Origin: Geodermatophilus telluris | GTDB lineage: Bacteria; Actinomycetota; Actinomycetes; Mycobacteriales; Geodermatophilaceae | Reading direction: 5' to 3' | Length of the DNA: 64,000 bases | NCBI RefSeq assembly: GCF_900102745.1 | Contig: NZ_FMZF01000001.1 | Span: 744,001 to 808,000, forward strand | Shown here: positions 1 through 7,560 of the stretch, piece after piece | Numbering within the stretch: position 1 is the stretch's first letter | How the letters are laid out: the number at the start of each line of letters is the position of its first letter | Made by a program: the position numbers and the translations under genes | Notes under the pieces: model-generated | Seen by the model: the letters and a program-made list of their open reading frames with translations, nothing else | Database searches by the model: none | Told to the model about the DNA's origin: nothing

Positions 1-591
1 GACGGCGAAGTGCGCCGACTCGCCGCGCACCACCCACTGCGTCCACGCCCCGGCGAAGCACTCGGCCTGCGTCTCGGCGACGATCGAGGGGTCCTCGAGG
101 CCGGCGTGCGCCTGGACGGCGTGCGCGATCTCGTGCGCCACGATCTCGGCCACCACGAAGGGCCCGTAGTCCTCCGCCAGCCCCGTCATCCACGCCCGGT
201 CGTAGACCACGAGGTCCTCGTCGGGGCAGTAGTAGGCGTTGTCGGCCAGGTCCTCGACGTCGTCGGAGAAGCAGGGGCCCTCCGGCAGGTCGGCGGGGTC
301 GGTCTCGGCGGGGTCGATGGACCAGAACCCGCCGTCGACCGGGCCGAACGGGCCGCCGAACACCTCGGGGTAGGTGGCGTCCCAGTAGCTGAGCACGTCG
401 GCGAGCGCGTTGCGGGCGATCCGGTCGGTCTCGTCGCCCTCCTCGGCCAGGTGCACGGTGAGGTCGGCGTCGGTGGCGTCGGTGCGCACGCCGCCGGCCG
501 GGCTCGCGACACCGACGACCACGGTGCTGCAGCCGGTCGCGGTGAGCGCGAGGGTGAGCAGCGCCGCGGCGGCGGGGGGACGGACGCGCAC
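1..591 (-). CDS. Putative zinc metallopeptidase lipoprotein (C-terminus beyond window)
   Basis: The frame runs from a GTG at 591, preceded by GAGGGGGA, to the window edge, giving 197 residues. The N-terminus has Arg residues, a short hydrophobic stretch and a lipobox ending in Cys21, so it is probably a membrane-anchored lipoprotein. Residues 153-157 read HEIAH, followed by A-V-Q, which is the HExxH zinc-binding helix of putative neutral zinc metallopeptidases. Downstream E-T-Q-A-E-C could hold the third zinc ligand, as in that family. Substrate unknown. The 3' end is not visible. Confidence 0.72.
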   Translation of the reverse strand, partial: MRVRPPAAAALLTLALTATGCSTVVVGVASPAGGVRTDATDADLTVHLAEEGDETDRIARNALADVLSYWDATYPEVFGGPFGPVDGGFWSIDPAETDPADLPEGPCFSDDVEDLADNAYYCPDEDLVVYDRAWMTGLAEDYGPFVVAEIVAHEIAHAVQAHAGLEDPSIVAETQAECFAGAWTQWVVRGESAHFAV

Positions 592-691
592 GGCTCCCCC
601 TCGGGTCGGGCGGACGGCGCGGTCGGCGTCCGGGTCGCAGGACGGGAGGCTGCCCCGGCGCCGCCGCCCGGTCAACGGGGGCGCGCCCCGC

Positions 692-1639
692 TCAGGCCAG
701 GCAGTACACGACGCAGCCGCTGGCCGCGCCCCCGAGGGGGTGCACCACGAAGCCACGCACCCGCAGCAGGTCGAGCAGCGCCGCGTTGAGCACCTGCTGG
801 ACGTCGACGTCGGCGTCCGCGCCGTGCACCTGGTCGACGCTCATCCGGTCGTGCTGGCGCCAGCCGGCCACCACGCCACCGAGCCCCGGCTCGACCGCGA
901 GGCACACCCCGCCCAGGGCACCGCGGGGGCCCGTGGCGTCCCACAGCGGCAGGCCGGACTCGGCGAGCGCGGCGGTGACCTCGACCAGGAGGGTGACCAT
1001 CGGGTCGTCGTCGTCGAGGTCGGCATCCCACTCCTCGGGCAGCCGGTCGAGCTGCTCGCCGAGGTGGGCCAGCCACGCGGAGTCCTGCGCGGAGACCCGC
1101 CGGAGCACCGTGCCGTCGGCGCGCAGCGTGCCGTGCAAGGCACGGGCGGACCCGTCCAGGTCGGCGGCCAGCGCCGCGCACAGGGCGTCGGTGCGGGCGG
1201 GGAACGGCCCGGCCACCGCGTACAGCCCCGGCCGGTCCTCCGACCCGTCGACCAGCCACCACGCCGTCGCGCCCTCGGTGCCGGCGACGCGCCGGCCGGC
1301 CGGGTGCGCGGCCACGCCCACCGCGGTCCGCCCCGCCGGGAGGGCCTGGCCGCCCCCGTCGGTCCGCGCCGCGTCGCCGGCCGCCGCAGCGGCGGCCGGA
1401 CCCGCACCACCGGCCGGACCCGCCGGGCCGGTGGGGGCCGGCCGGCCCGCACCGGCGGCCGGGCCGGCGCCGGAGCGGGCGCCGGCCGGCGACCGCACGG
1501 CGTTCCGCTCGAACTCGTAGCGGGCCGTCGAGCTGCGACCGAGGACGACGACCAGCCCGGCCAGCACCAGGAACCCCACGACGGCGACCACCGGCCACAC
1601 GACCAGCTCGACGAGCCCCGCCGGCACCACCGGGGTCAC
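692..1639 (-). CDS. Membrane-anchored protein, paralogue of the gene at 1872-2501
   Basis: No known function recognised. From GTG 1639 the product is 315 residues. An N-terminal hydrophobic helix (about residues 8-35) precedes a Gly/Ala/Pro-rich linker and a C-terminal domain starting near W-W-L-V. The last 200 residues closely match the neighbour encoded at 1872-2501: both share A-W-L-A-H-L-G, the stretch V-T-A-A-L-A-E-S-G-L-P-L-W-D-A-T-G and the motif W-R-Q-H-D-R-M-S-V-D-Q-V-H-G-A. The start overlaps the stop of the 1636-1875 gene as GTGA. Earlier in-frame GTG codons (two and one codon upstream) are alternatives. Expected topology is one membrane helix with the conserved domain on one side. 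Confidence 0.62.
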   Translation of the reverse strand: MTPVVPAGLVELVVWPVVAVVGFLVLAGLVVVLGRSSTARYEFERNAVRSPAGARSGAGPAAGAGRPAPTGPAGPAGGAGPAAAAAAGDAARTDGGGQALPAGRTAVGVAAHPAGRRVAGTEGATAWWLVDGSEDRPGLYAVAGPFPARTDALCAALAADLDGSARALHGTLRADGTVLRRVSAQDSAWLAHLGEQLDRLPEEWDADLDDDDPMVTLLVEVTAALAESGLPLWDATGPRGALGGVCLAVEPGLGGVVAGWRQHDRMSVDQVHGADADVDVQQVLNAALLDLLRVRGFVVHPLGGAASGCVVYCLA

Positions 1640-1875
1640 CACGCGCACCAGGAGCGCTGCGGGCCGGCACCCCAGCCGGCGGCCCGGTGCACCCACGTCC
1701 GGACCCGGCCGAGCGGGTCGGCGGGGCGGTGGTCGGACGCCGGAGCGTCGCCGGCGGGGTCGAGGCCGAGGAGGTCGAGCAGGTCGACCAGGGCCAGGCC
1801 GTCCAGGGGCAGGCCGTCCTCGTTCGCGGTGGCCGGGCGGCGCGCCAGGAGGGAGGGGGCGCTCACGCCGGTCAC
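1636..1875 (-). CDS. Small protein between two paralogues
   Basis: This 79-residue frame starts at a GTG sharing GTGA with the stop of the upstream gene (1872-2501) and ends in a TGA sharing GTGA with the downstream gene. The two 4-base overlaps are the main evidence that it is translated. The product has a Leu/Asp-rich stretch (G-L-A-L-V-D-L-L-D-L-L-G) in the first half and a Trp-rich, basic C-terminus. No family recognised. It could instead be a non-coding remnant of a third domain. Confidence 0.45.
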   Translation of the reverse strand: MTGVSAPSLLARRPATANEDGLPLDGLALVDLLDLLGLDPAGDAPASDHRPADPLGRVRTWVHRAAGWGAGPQRSWCAW

Positions 1876-2501
1876 GCCCCGCCGCGGACGACGCAGCCGC
1901 CGGCCACGCCACCCAGGGTCTCGACGTCGAACCCGCGCACCAGCAGCACGTCGCCCAGCGCGGTGTTCATCACCCGCTGCACGACGGCGTCGGTCTCCGC
2001 GCCGTGCACCTGGTCCACGCTCATCCGGTCGTGCTGGCGCCAGCTGACCACCACGCCGTCCAGCGCGGTCTCCACGGCCAGGCAGGCCCCGCCCAGCGCG
2101 CTGCCGGCGCCGGTCGCGTCCCACAGCGGCAGGCCGGACTCGGCGAGCGCGGCGGTGACCTCGACCAGCAGCGTGGTCAGCGGGTCGTCCTCGGCCAGGG
2201 CGCCGGCGCCGTCCTCGGGCAGCCGGTCGAGCTGGTCGCCGAGGTGGGCCAGCCACGCCAGGTCCTCCGGCGAGGGCCGGCGGTGCAGGCCGCCGTCGGC
2301 GCGGCGCACGCCGTACACCGGTCGCACCGGCTCGTCGTCGTCGCCGCGCAGGGCGGCGGCGAAGCCGGCGCCGGAGCGGTCCGGGAACGGGCCGGCGACG
2401 AGGCGGTCGGGGCCGTCCTGGCCCTCGACCACCAGCCACCAGCCCAGGCGCACCTCGTTGTCGAGGCGCAGTCCACTGCTGCGGAGTGCCACGTGATCCA
2501 C
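1872..2501 (-). CDS. Uncharacterised soluble protein, paralogue of 692-1639
   Basis: From GTG 2501 this gives 209 residues with no signal peptide or membrane helix. It aligns over nearly its full length with the C-terminal domain of the product of 692-1639, including W-L-A-H-L-G, L-L-V-E-V-T-A-A-L-A-E-S-G-L and W-R-Q-H-D-R-M-S-V-D-Q-V-H-G. The conserved Trp, His, Arg and Asp residues suggest one shared fold, but I cannot name it. It is the first gene of a three-gene unit with 4-base overlaps. An AAGGACGGG stretch upstream of the start may act as ribosome binding site. Confidence 0.65.
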   Translation of the reverse strand: MDHVALRSSGLRLDNEVRLGWWLVVEGQDGPDRLVAGPFPDRSGAGFAAALRGDDDEPVRPVYGVRRADGGLHRRPSPEDLAWLAHLGDQLDRLPEDGAGALAEDDPLTTLLVEVTAALAESGLPLWDATGAGSALGGACLAVETALDGVVVSWRQHDRMSVDQVHGAETDAVVQRVMNTALGDVLLVRGFDVETLGGVAGGCVVRGGA

Positions 2502-2914
2502 CGTTCATCCCGTCCTTGGGGCCGCCGTAGGGGAAGTGCGGCGGCACCCGCCACCGCCGGTGAGGGCGGCGCGAGTGAGGGAAGTGTGGAGTCCGGCGGG
2601 GTCCGCGGGACGCGCCGCGGCACCCGCTGGGACGGCACGTGTTCGTATCGTTGTGGAGCCGCTCCCCCAGGTCGGTGACCTGCCCCTGGAAACGCCCACA
2701 TGTCGACCAGGACGGCCCGGTCCGAGCGTGCAGGTCTGCCGAGAGGCGCCGCTGACCTCGGCGGACCCCGCCGCGACGGCGCGCCGCGGCCGGGAGGACC
2801 TGCGGCGCCGTCCGCGACGCGCTGGCGGCGGTCGGTGCTCCCGGAGTAGAAACGGCACCTGTCCGGGGGCCGGTGCCGGCGGACCCCGGCCCGGCGAGAG
2901 GTGGCGCGGGCATC
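2502..2914. other. Divergent intergenic region without a convincing gene
   Basis: These 413 bases separate the leftward unknown operon from rightward zwf. Open frames here show no protein-like composition. The region should hold the promoters of both units. A GAGAGGTGG ribosome binding site lies about 10 bases before the zwf GTG. I see no strong hairpin or repeat. Confidence 0.5.
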
Positions 2915-4405
2915 GTGAACGCGGAACAGGAGCGCCGGGCACCGGCGGGGGTCCTCGTCATCTTCGGCGCCTCGGGCGACCTCACCGCCCGCAAACTGCT
3001 GCCGGCGCTCGAGCAGCTGGCCGACCAGGGCGCGCTGACCCCCGAGGTCGTGCTGGTCGGGGTGGCCCGGACGCCGATGTCCGACGGCGAGTTCCGCGAC
3101 TACTGCCGGCAGCGCGCGCCCGGTGACGGCGGCGAGCGGTGGCACGCGCTCACCGAGACCGCCCGCTACGTCGCCGGGGGCTACGACGACCCGGCCACCT
3201 ACGCCCGGCTGGCGGAGGTGCTCGAGGAGTGCGACCGCGCCCACGGCACCGCCGGCAACCGCGTCTACTACTTCTCCACCCCGCCGCGGCTGTTCGGCCC
3301 GATCGCGCTGAGCCTGGGCAAGGCGGGGCTGAGCCGGCCGGACGACGGCGAGTCGGTGCGCGCCGTCATCGAGAAGCCCTTCGGCTGGGACGAGGACAGC
3401 GCGCGGGAGCTGTACGCCGACCTGACCACGGCCTTCAGCGAGGAGCAGATCTTCCGGATCGACCACTACCTGGCGAAGGAGACGGTGCAGAACCTGCTCG
3501 CACTGCGCTTCGCCAACTCGATCTTCGAGCCGATCTGGAACCGCACGTGGGTCGACAACGTGCAGATCACCGTCGCGGAGACCCTCGGCGTCGGCGAGCG
3601 CGGTGGCTTCTACGAGACCACCGGCGCGATGCGCGACATCGTGCAGAACCACGTGCTGCAGGTGCTCTCGCTGTTCCTCATGGAGCCGCCGACGTCGTTC
3701 CACCCCGAGGCGATCCGGGACGAGAAGGTCAAGCTGCTGCGCGCGATCCGGCCGCTGGACGAGGAGGCCGAGATCGCCGCCAACGCCGTCCGCGGCCAGT
3801 ACACCCGCGGCGGCACGCGCGAGGACCTGATGGCCGGCTACCGGGAGGAGCCGGGGGTCGACCCGCTGAGCTCCACCGAGACGTTCGTGGCGATGCGGCT
3901 CGACATCGACAACTGGCGCTGGACCGGCGTCCCCGTCTACGTGCGCACCGGCAAGCGGCTGCCCGCGCGGGTCACCGAGGTGGTCATGCAGTTCCACCAG
4001 CCGCCGCAGCTGCCGCTGTTCCCGGGGCCGTCCTCCGAGCTGGAGCCCGACGCGCTCGTCGTCCGCGTGCAGCCCGACGAGGGGCTGAGCCTGCGCTTCG
4101 GCGCCAAGGTGCCCGGCCACGCGTTCCGCGTGCAGAAGGCGTCGATGGACTTCTCCTACAGCAGCTTCACCGAGCAGTCCCCCGACGCCTACGAGCGGGT
4201 CATCCTCGACGCGCTGGTCGGTGACCCGACGCTGTTCATCCGCGCCGACGAGGTGGGCCGGTCCTGGCGGATCGTCGACCCGGTGCTGCGGTTCTGGGCC
4301 CAGGACGACCGGCCGATCCCGCTGTACCAGGCGGCCACCTGGGGCCCGCCCGAGGCGAACGCCCTGGTCACCCGCGACGGCCGCAACTGGCGCCTGTCGT
4401 CCTGA
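2915..4405 (+). CDS. zwf: Glucose-6-phosphate 1-dehydrogenase
   Basis: Oxidises glucose 6-phosphate to 6-phosphogluconolactone with NADP(+), the first step of the oxidative pentose phosphate pathway. The GTG at 2915 follows GAGAGGTGG and gives 496 residues, the usual family length. The nucleotide-binding motif G-A-S-G-D-L is at residues 18-23, E-K-P-F-G at 153-157 and the substrate-binding R-I-D-H-Y-L-A-K-E at 181-189. The family pattern is usually R-I-D-H-Y-L-G-K-E, so the Gly to Ala change is a small variation. It stands alone here, not with tal, tkt or gnd, and converges on the kinase gene with 13 bases between stops. Confidence 0.96.
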   Translation: MNAEQERRAPAGVLVIFGASGDLTARKLLPALEQLADQGALTPEVVLVGVARTPMSDGEFRDYCRQRAPGDGGERWHALTETARYVAGGYDDPATYARLAEVLEECDRAHGTAGNRVYYFSTPPRLFGPIALSLGKAGLSRPDDGESVRAVIEKPFGWDEDSARELYADLTTAFSEEQIFRIDHYLAKETVQNLLALRFANSIFEPIWNRTWVDNVQITVAETLGVGERGGFYETTGAMRDIVQNHVLQVLSLFLMEPPTSFHPEAIRDEKVKLLRAIRPLDEEAEIAANAVRGQYTRGGTREDLMAGYREEPGVDPLSSTETFVAMRLDIDNWRWTGVPVYVRTGKRLPARVTEVVMQFHQPPQLPLFPGPSSELEPDALVVRVQPDEGLSLRFGAKVPGHAFRVQKASMDFSYSSFTEQSPDAYERVILDALVGDPTLFIRADEVGRSWRIVDPVLRFWAQDDRPIPLYQAATWGPPEANALVTRDGRNWRLSS

Positions 4406-4418
4406 CCGGTCGCCCCGG

Positions 4419-5888
4419 TCAGTCGTCCCCGCCGCCGACCCCGAGGGCGGCGCGCACGTCGTCGAGGGCGGCCGCGAGGGCGGCCGCGCCGTCGGCGGTG
4501 AGGCGGTCACGGCGCTGGAGGTCGTCGAGCCGCTCCTCGAGGTCGCCGACCTCCCGGCCGGCCTTCTCGGCGTCCCCGCGGGCCACCGCCTCCTCGATGT
4601 CGCGGACGCGGCGGTCGACGTCGCGGAGTCCCTGCTCGGTCAGGGCGCCGGAGGTGGTGGCGCCGTCGACGGTGGCGCGCAGGCCCGCGAGGGCGGTCGG
4701 CACCGGGTCGGCGGCCGGCGCCGGCGCCGGCGCCGGCGTGGGCGTGGGCGCCGGGGTCGTCGGCACGACGGACGAGGTCGGGGCCGGCGCGGGAGCGGGG
4801 GTGCTGGCCACGGCGGTGGTCGGGGCCGCGGTGGTGGTCGTGGGGGCGGCGGCCGGCGTCGCCGGGTCCTCCCCGGAGCCGGCCAGCACGGCCGCCCCGG
4901 CCACCGCGAGCACCGCGATCCCCCCGCCGAGGGCGGCGAGCAGGCGCCGCGGCCGTCGCCGCGGGGCGTCGCCGGCCGCGGGACCGGCGACGGTGGGCAG
5001 CACCAGCGTCGCGGAGCTCCCCGGGCCGGCCGCGGCGGGGAGGGCCCCGGCTGTGGCACCGGCGAGGGCGCCGGCGACCGCCGCGGCGGACGGCCGGGCG
5101 GCGGGGTCCTTGTCGAGCATCCGGGCCAGCAGGCGGTCGAGCGCGGCGGGGGTCTCCGGCCGCAGGGACGCCGCGGACGGCGCCGGCGCGTGCAGGTGCT
5201 GGGCGAGCACCGCCGCGCCGTCGGCGTCGAAGGGCGGTCGGCCGGTGAGCAGGGTGAACAGGGTCGCCCCGAGTCCGTAGAGGTCGGCCGCGGGCCCGGC
5301 CGGCGCACCCGCGATGACCTCCGGTGCCAGGAACGGCATGCTGCCCATGACCAGCCCGGTGCCGGTCAGCGAGGTGCTGGTGGCGTCGGTGAGCCGGGCG
5401 ATGCCGAGGTCCAGCAGCAGGCACGACCCGTCGGCGGCCAGCGCCAGGTTGGCCGGCTTCACGTCCCGGTGCACGATGCCGGCCCCGTGCGCGGCGGCCA
5501 GCGCCTCGGCGACCTGCCGGCCGTAGCGGGCGACGTCGTCCACCGGCAGCGGCCCGTCGCGGCCGACCAGGGTCAGCAGGTCGGGGCCGGGGAGCAGCGG
5601 CATCACCAGCCAGGCCGCGCTGGCGTCGACGCCGAAGTCGAAGACGCTGACGACGAACGGGTGCTCGAGGGCGGCCAGTGTCTGCGCCTCGCGACGGAAG
5701 CGGGCCGTCCCGGCGGTGTCGGCGACGGTGAGGTCGAGCACCTTGACCGCGACCCGGCGGCCGAGGACGGCGTCGGTGGCGGCGTAGACCGTGCCCATGC
5801 CGCCGCGTCCGAGCACGCTGTCGAGGCGGTACCGCCCGCCCAGCGTCCGCGCGTCCACCCGCACTCCCGTCGTCCCCGGCACGTCCAT
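4419..5888 (-). CDS. Transmembrane Ser/Thr protein kinase (PknB-like)
   Basis: A 489-residue eukaryotic-type kinase. The catalytic domain spans about residues 18-275: glycine loop L-G-R-G-G-M-G (26-32), ATP-binding Lys49, catalytic H-R-D (140-142) with Asn147, D-L-G in place of D-F-G (160-162) and A-P-E (188-190). All key residues are present, so it should be active. A Pro/Ala/Thr-rich linker leads to one membrane helix (about 316-336), an external Thr/Pro-rich stretch and a charged helical C-terminal segment that may form a coiled coil. No PASTA repeats are seen, so the external signal is probably not muropeptide. A CATGCT box lies 8 bases before the ATG. Confidence 0.93.
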   Translation of the reverse strand: MDVPGTTGVRVDARTLGGRYRLDSVLGRGGMGTVYAATDAVLGRRVAVKVLDLTVADTAGTARFRREAQTLAALEHPFVVSVFDFGVDASAAWLVMPLLPGPDLLTLVGRDGPLPVDDVARYGRQVAEALAAAHGAGIVHRDVKPANLALAADGSCLLLDLGIARLTDATSTSLTGTGLVMGSMPFLAPEVIAGAPAGPAADLYGLGATLFTLLTGRPPFDADGAAVLAQHLHAPAPSAASLRPETPAALDRLLARMLDKDPAARPSAAAVAGALAGATAGALPAAAGPGSSATLVLPTVAGPAAGDAPRRRPRRLLAALGGGIAVLAVAGAAVLAGSGEDPATPAAAPTTTTAAPTTAVASTPAPAPAPTSSVVPTTPAPTPTPAPAPAPAADPVPTALAGLRATVDGATTSGALTEQGLRDVDRRVRDIEEAVARGDAEKAGREVGDLEERLDDLQRRDRLTADGAAALAAALDDVRAALGVGGGDD

Positions 5889-5954
5889 CGGCTCCGAGCA
5901 TGCCTGCCGCGGACGGCGGACCGCCGGACGCAGCGCCGGTGCGCGTCCGGGCGC

Positions 5955-6803
5955 TCAGACCTCCAGGACCGCGCCCCGGTCGGTCGGCCGGCCCACGCCG
6001 CGGCCCAGCGGCGTCTTCTCGCCGGCCTCGACGGCCAGCGGGAGGCGGTTCTCGGCGGGGGGCGTCGGGCAGGTGGCCAGGTCGGTGTAGGCGCAGGGCA
6101 GGTTGGCCGCCCGGTTGAGGTCGACGAGCACGGAGCCGTCGGCGTCCGGCGGGGGCAGCTGCAGCGACCGGAAGGCGTAGGTGGTGCGGCCGGAGGTCTC
6201 GTCGGAGAAGAGGACCGACAGGGCGCCGGGGGTGTGGCCGGGGAAGGCGGTGAGCGACAGCTGCCGGCCCTCGAGCTCGAACTCGATCCGCCCGGGGGCG
6301 TCGTAGACGTGCTGCACGCCCTCGAGGACGCCCGGGACCGGCGTCGGCCGCGGCGCGTCGAAGGCGACGAACCGACCCGGCACCGCCCAGCGGGGGTCGG
6401 CGGGGTAGGCGGGGGTGCCCGGGTACCCGAGGCGCAGCGGCGACCGCGGGTCGCGCAGCCGGACGACGTAGCGGCCGCCGCGCTCGGCGACCTCGACGGC
6501 GGTGTCGCCGGAGGTGCTCAGCACGCTCTCGCGGAGGCCCAGGTGGCCGAAGACGTGCTCACCGGTGACCGGGGTCCCGTCGACGACGAGCTGCTCGCCG
6601 TCGGCCAGGGTGACGACGACCCCCTGCTCGCCGGCCGACCAGAGACCCGGCGCGCCGGGCACGGCGGTCGGCTGCTCGTCCAGCCACACCAGCGCGGTGA
6701 CGGCGAGGAAGCCGTGCGGGGAGGCGAGGACGGCCTCCTTCTGCCGGTGCCACTCCTCCCACTCCTGGGCGAAGGTGCCGGTCCCGGGGACGGTGGCGGT
6801 CAT
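5955..6803 (-). CDS. DUF1684 family protein
   Basis: A 282-residue soluble protein. The ATG at 6803 is preceded by GGAGG at good spacing. Family features of DUF1684 are visible: an N-terminal F-A-Q-E-W-E-E-W-H segment, an L-V-W-L-D region, a middle beta-rich part and the C-terminal F-R-S-L-Q-L-P, V-L-V-D-L-N-R-A-A-N-L-P-C-A-Y and C-P-T-P-P-x-E-N-R-L-P motifs. The biochemical role of the family is not established. It is followed (upstream in transcription) by the gamma-carbonic-anhydrase-like gene, 80 bases away, so the two may be cotranscribed. Confidence 0.88.
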   Translation of the reverse strand: MTATVPGTGTFAQEWEEWHRQKEAVLASPHGFLAVTALVWLDEQPTAVPGAPGLWSAGEQGVVVTLADGEQLVVDGTPVTGEHVFGHLGLRESVLSTSGDTAVEVAERGGRYVVRLRDPRSPLRLGYPGTPAYPADPRWAVPGRFVAFDAPRPTPVPGVLEGVQHVYDAPGRIEFELEGRQLSLTAFPGHTPGALSVLFSDETSGRTTYAFRSLQLPPPDADGSVLVDLNRAANLPCAYTDLATCPTPPAENRLPLAVEAGEKTPLGRGVGRPTDRGAVLEV

Positions 6804-6883
6804 GGGGTACCTCCAGGTCGGGTCGTCGGACGGTGGGGCCTGCCGGGGACAACCGGCGGGACGGCGCCCCTCTTCCGCCCGGG

Positions 6884-7414
6884 TCAGACCTCGTCCAGCC
6901 GCTGCACGCCGGCCGCGTGCCGGCGGGCGAGCTCCTGGTAGATCGACGGGTTGCCGTCGACCCACACCGCGGCGCCCTCCGACAGCGGGCCGCGCACGCG
7001 CGCGGGAGCGCCCACGGCGAGCACCTCGTCGGGCACCTCCATGCCCGGCGGCACGAGGCTGCCGGCGCCGACGAGCGCCCGGCGGCCGATGCGGGCGCCG
7101 TCCTGCACGGTGGAGCCGTTGCCGACCAGCGCCTCGGCGCCGATGACGCACCCGTGGACGACGCAGACGTGCCCGATGGTCGCCCCGGGACCGATCTCGG
7201 TGACCGGGTCCTCGCCGCCGTGCAGCACGGAGTTGTCCTGCACGTTGGCCCCGGCGCGGACGACGATCCGGCCGAAGTCGGCGCGCAGCACCGCGCCGTA
7301 CCAGATGGACGCGCCGGCCTCGACGACGACGTCGCCGACCAGCGTCGCCGTGGGCGCCACCCACGCGTCGGGGTGCACCTGGGGGGATCGGCCTTCGAAG
7401 GAGAAGAGCGGCAC
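6884..7414 (-). CDS. Gamma carbonic anhydrase-like protein (left-handed beta-helix)
   Basis: A 176-residue protein made almost wholly of hexapeptide repeats (pattern V/I-G-x-x-A/V), as in the gamma-carbonic anhydrase/YrdA/PaaY group. The zinc ligands are in place: a first His in V-L-H-G-G, then G-H-V-C-V-V-H-G-C. The family hydrates CO2 or acts on CoA-linked substrates; which applies here is not shown. The GTG start has TACGCT 8 bases upstream and no clear ribosome binding site, so it is likely read from a leaderless transcript. Confidence 0.88.
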   Translation of the reverse strand: MPLFSFEGRSPQVHPDAWVAPTATLVGDVVVEAGASIWYGAVLRADFGRIVVRAGANVQDNSVLHGGEDPVTEIGPGATIGHVCVVHGCVIGAEALVGNGSTVQDGARIGRRALVGAGSLVPPGMEVPDEVLAVGAPARVRGPLSEGAAVWVDGNPSIYQELARRHAAGVQRLDEV

Positions 7415-7422
7415 GGTCGGGC

Positions 7423-7428
7423 AGCGTA
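7423..7428 (-). promoter_or_regulatory. Candidate leaderless -10 box (TACGCT)
   Basis: TACGCT lies 8 bases before the GTG of the gamma-carbonic-anhydrase-like gene, with no Shine-Dalgarno sequence between. It matches the box found before other genes in this window. Confidence 0.5.
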
Positions 7429-7560
7429 GGCACGCCGTCGTGAGGGCCAGGACCCGGCAGCCGGCGACCGTGGGCGGCGATGGTCGTCGGCCCTGCGGCG
7501 TGCCGCGACGACAGCGGTCTGCTCGAGCAGGTCCGCAGCCGCCGACGCTCTCGCCGTGAC

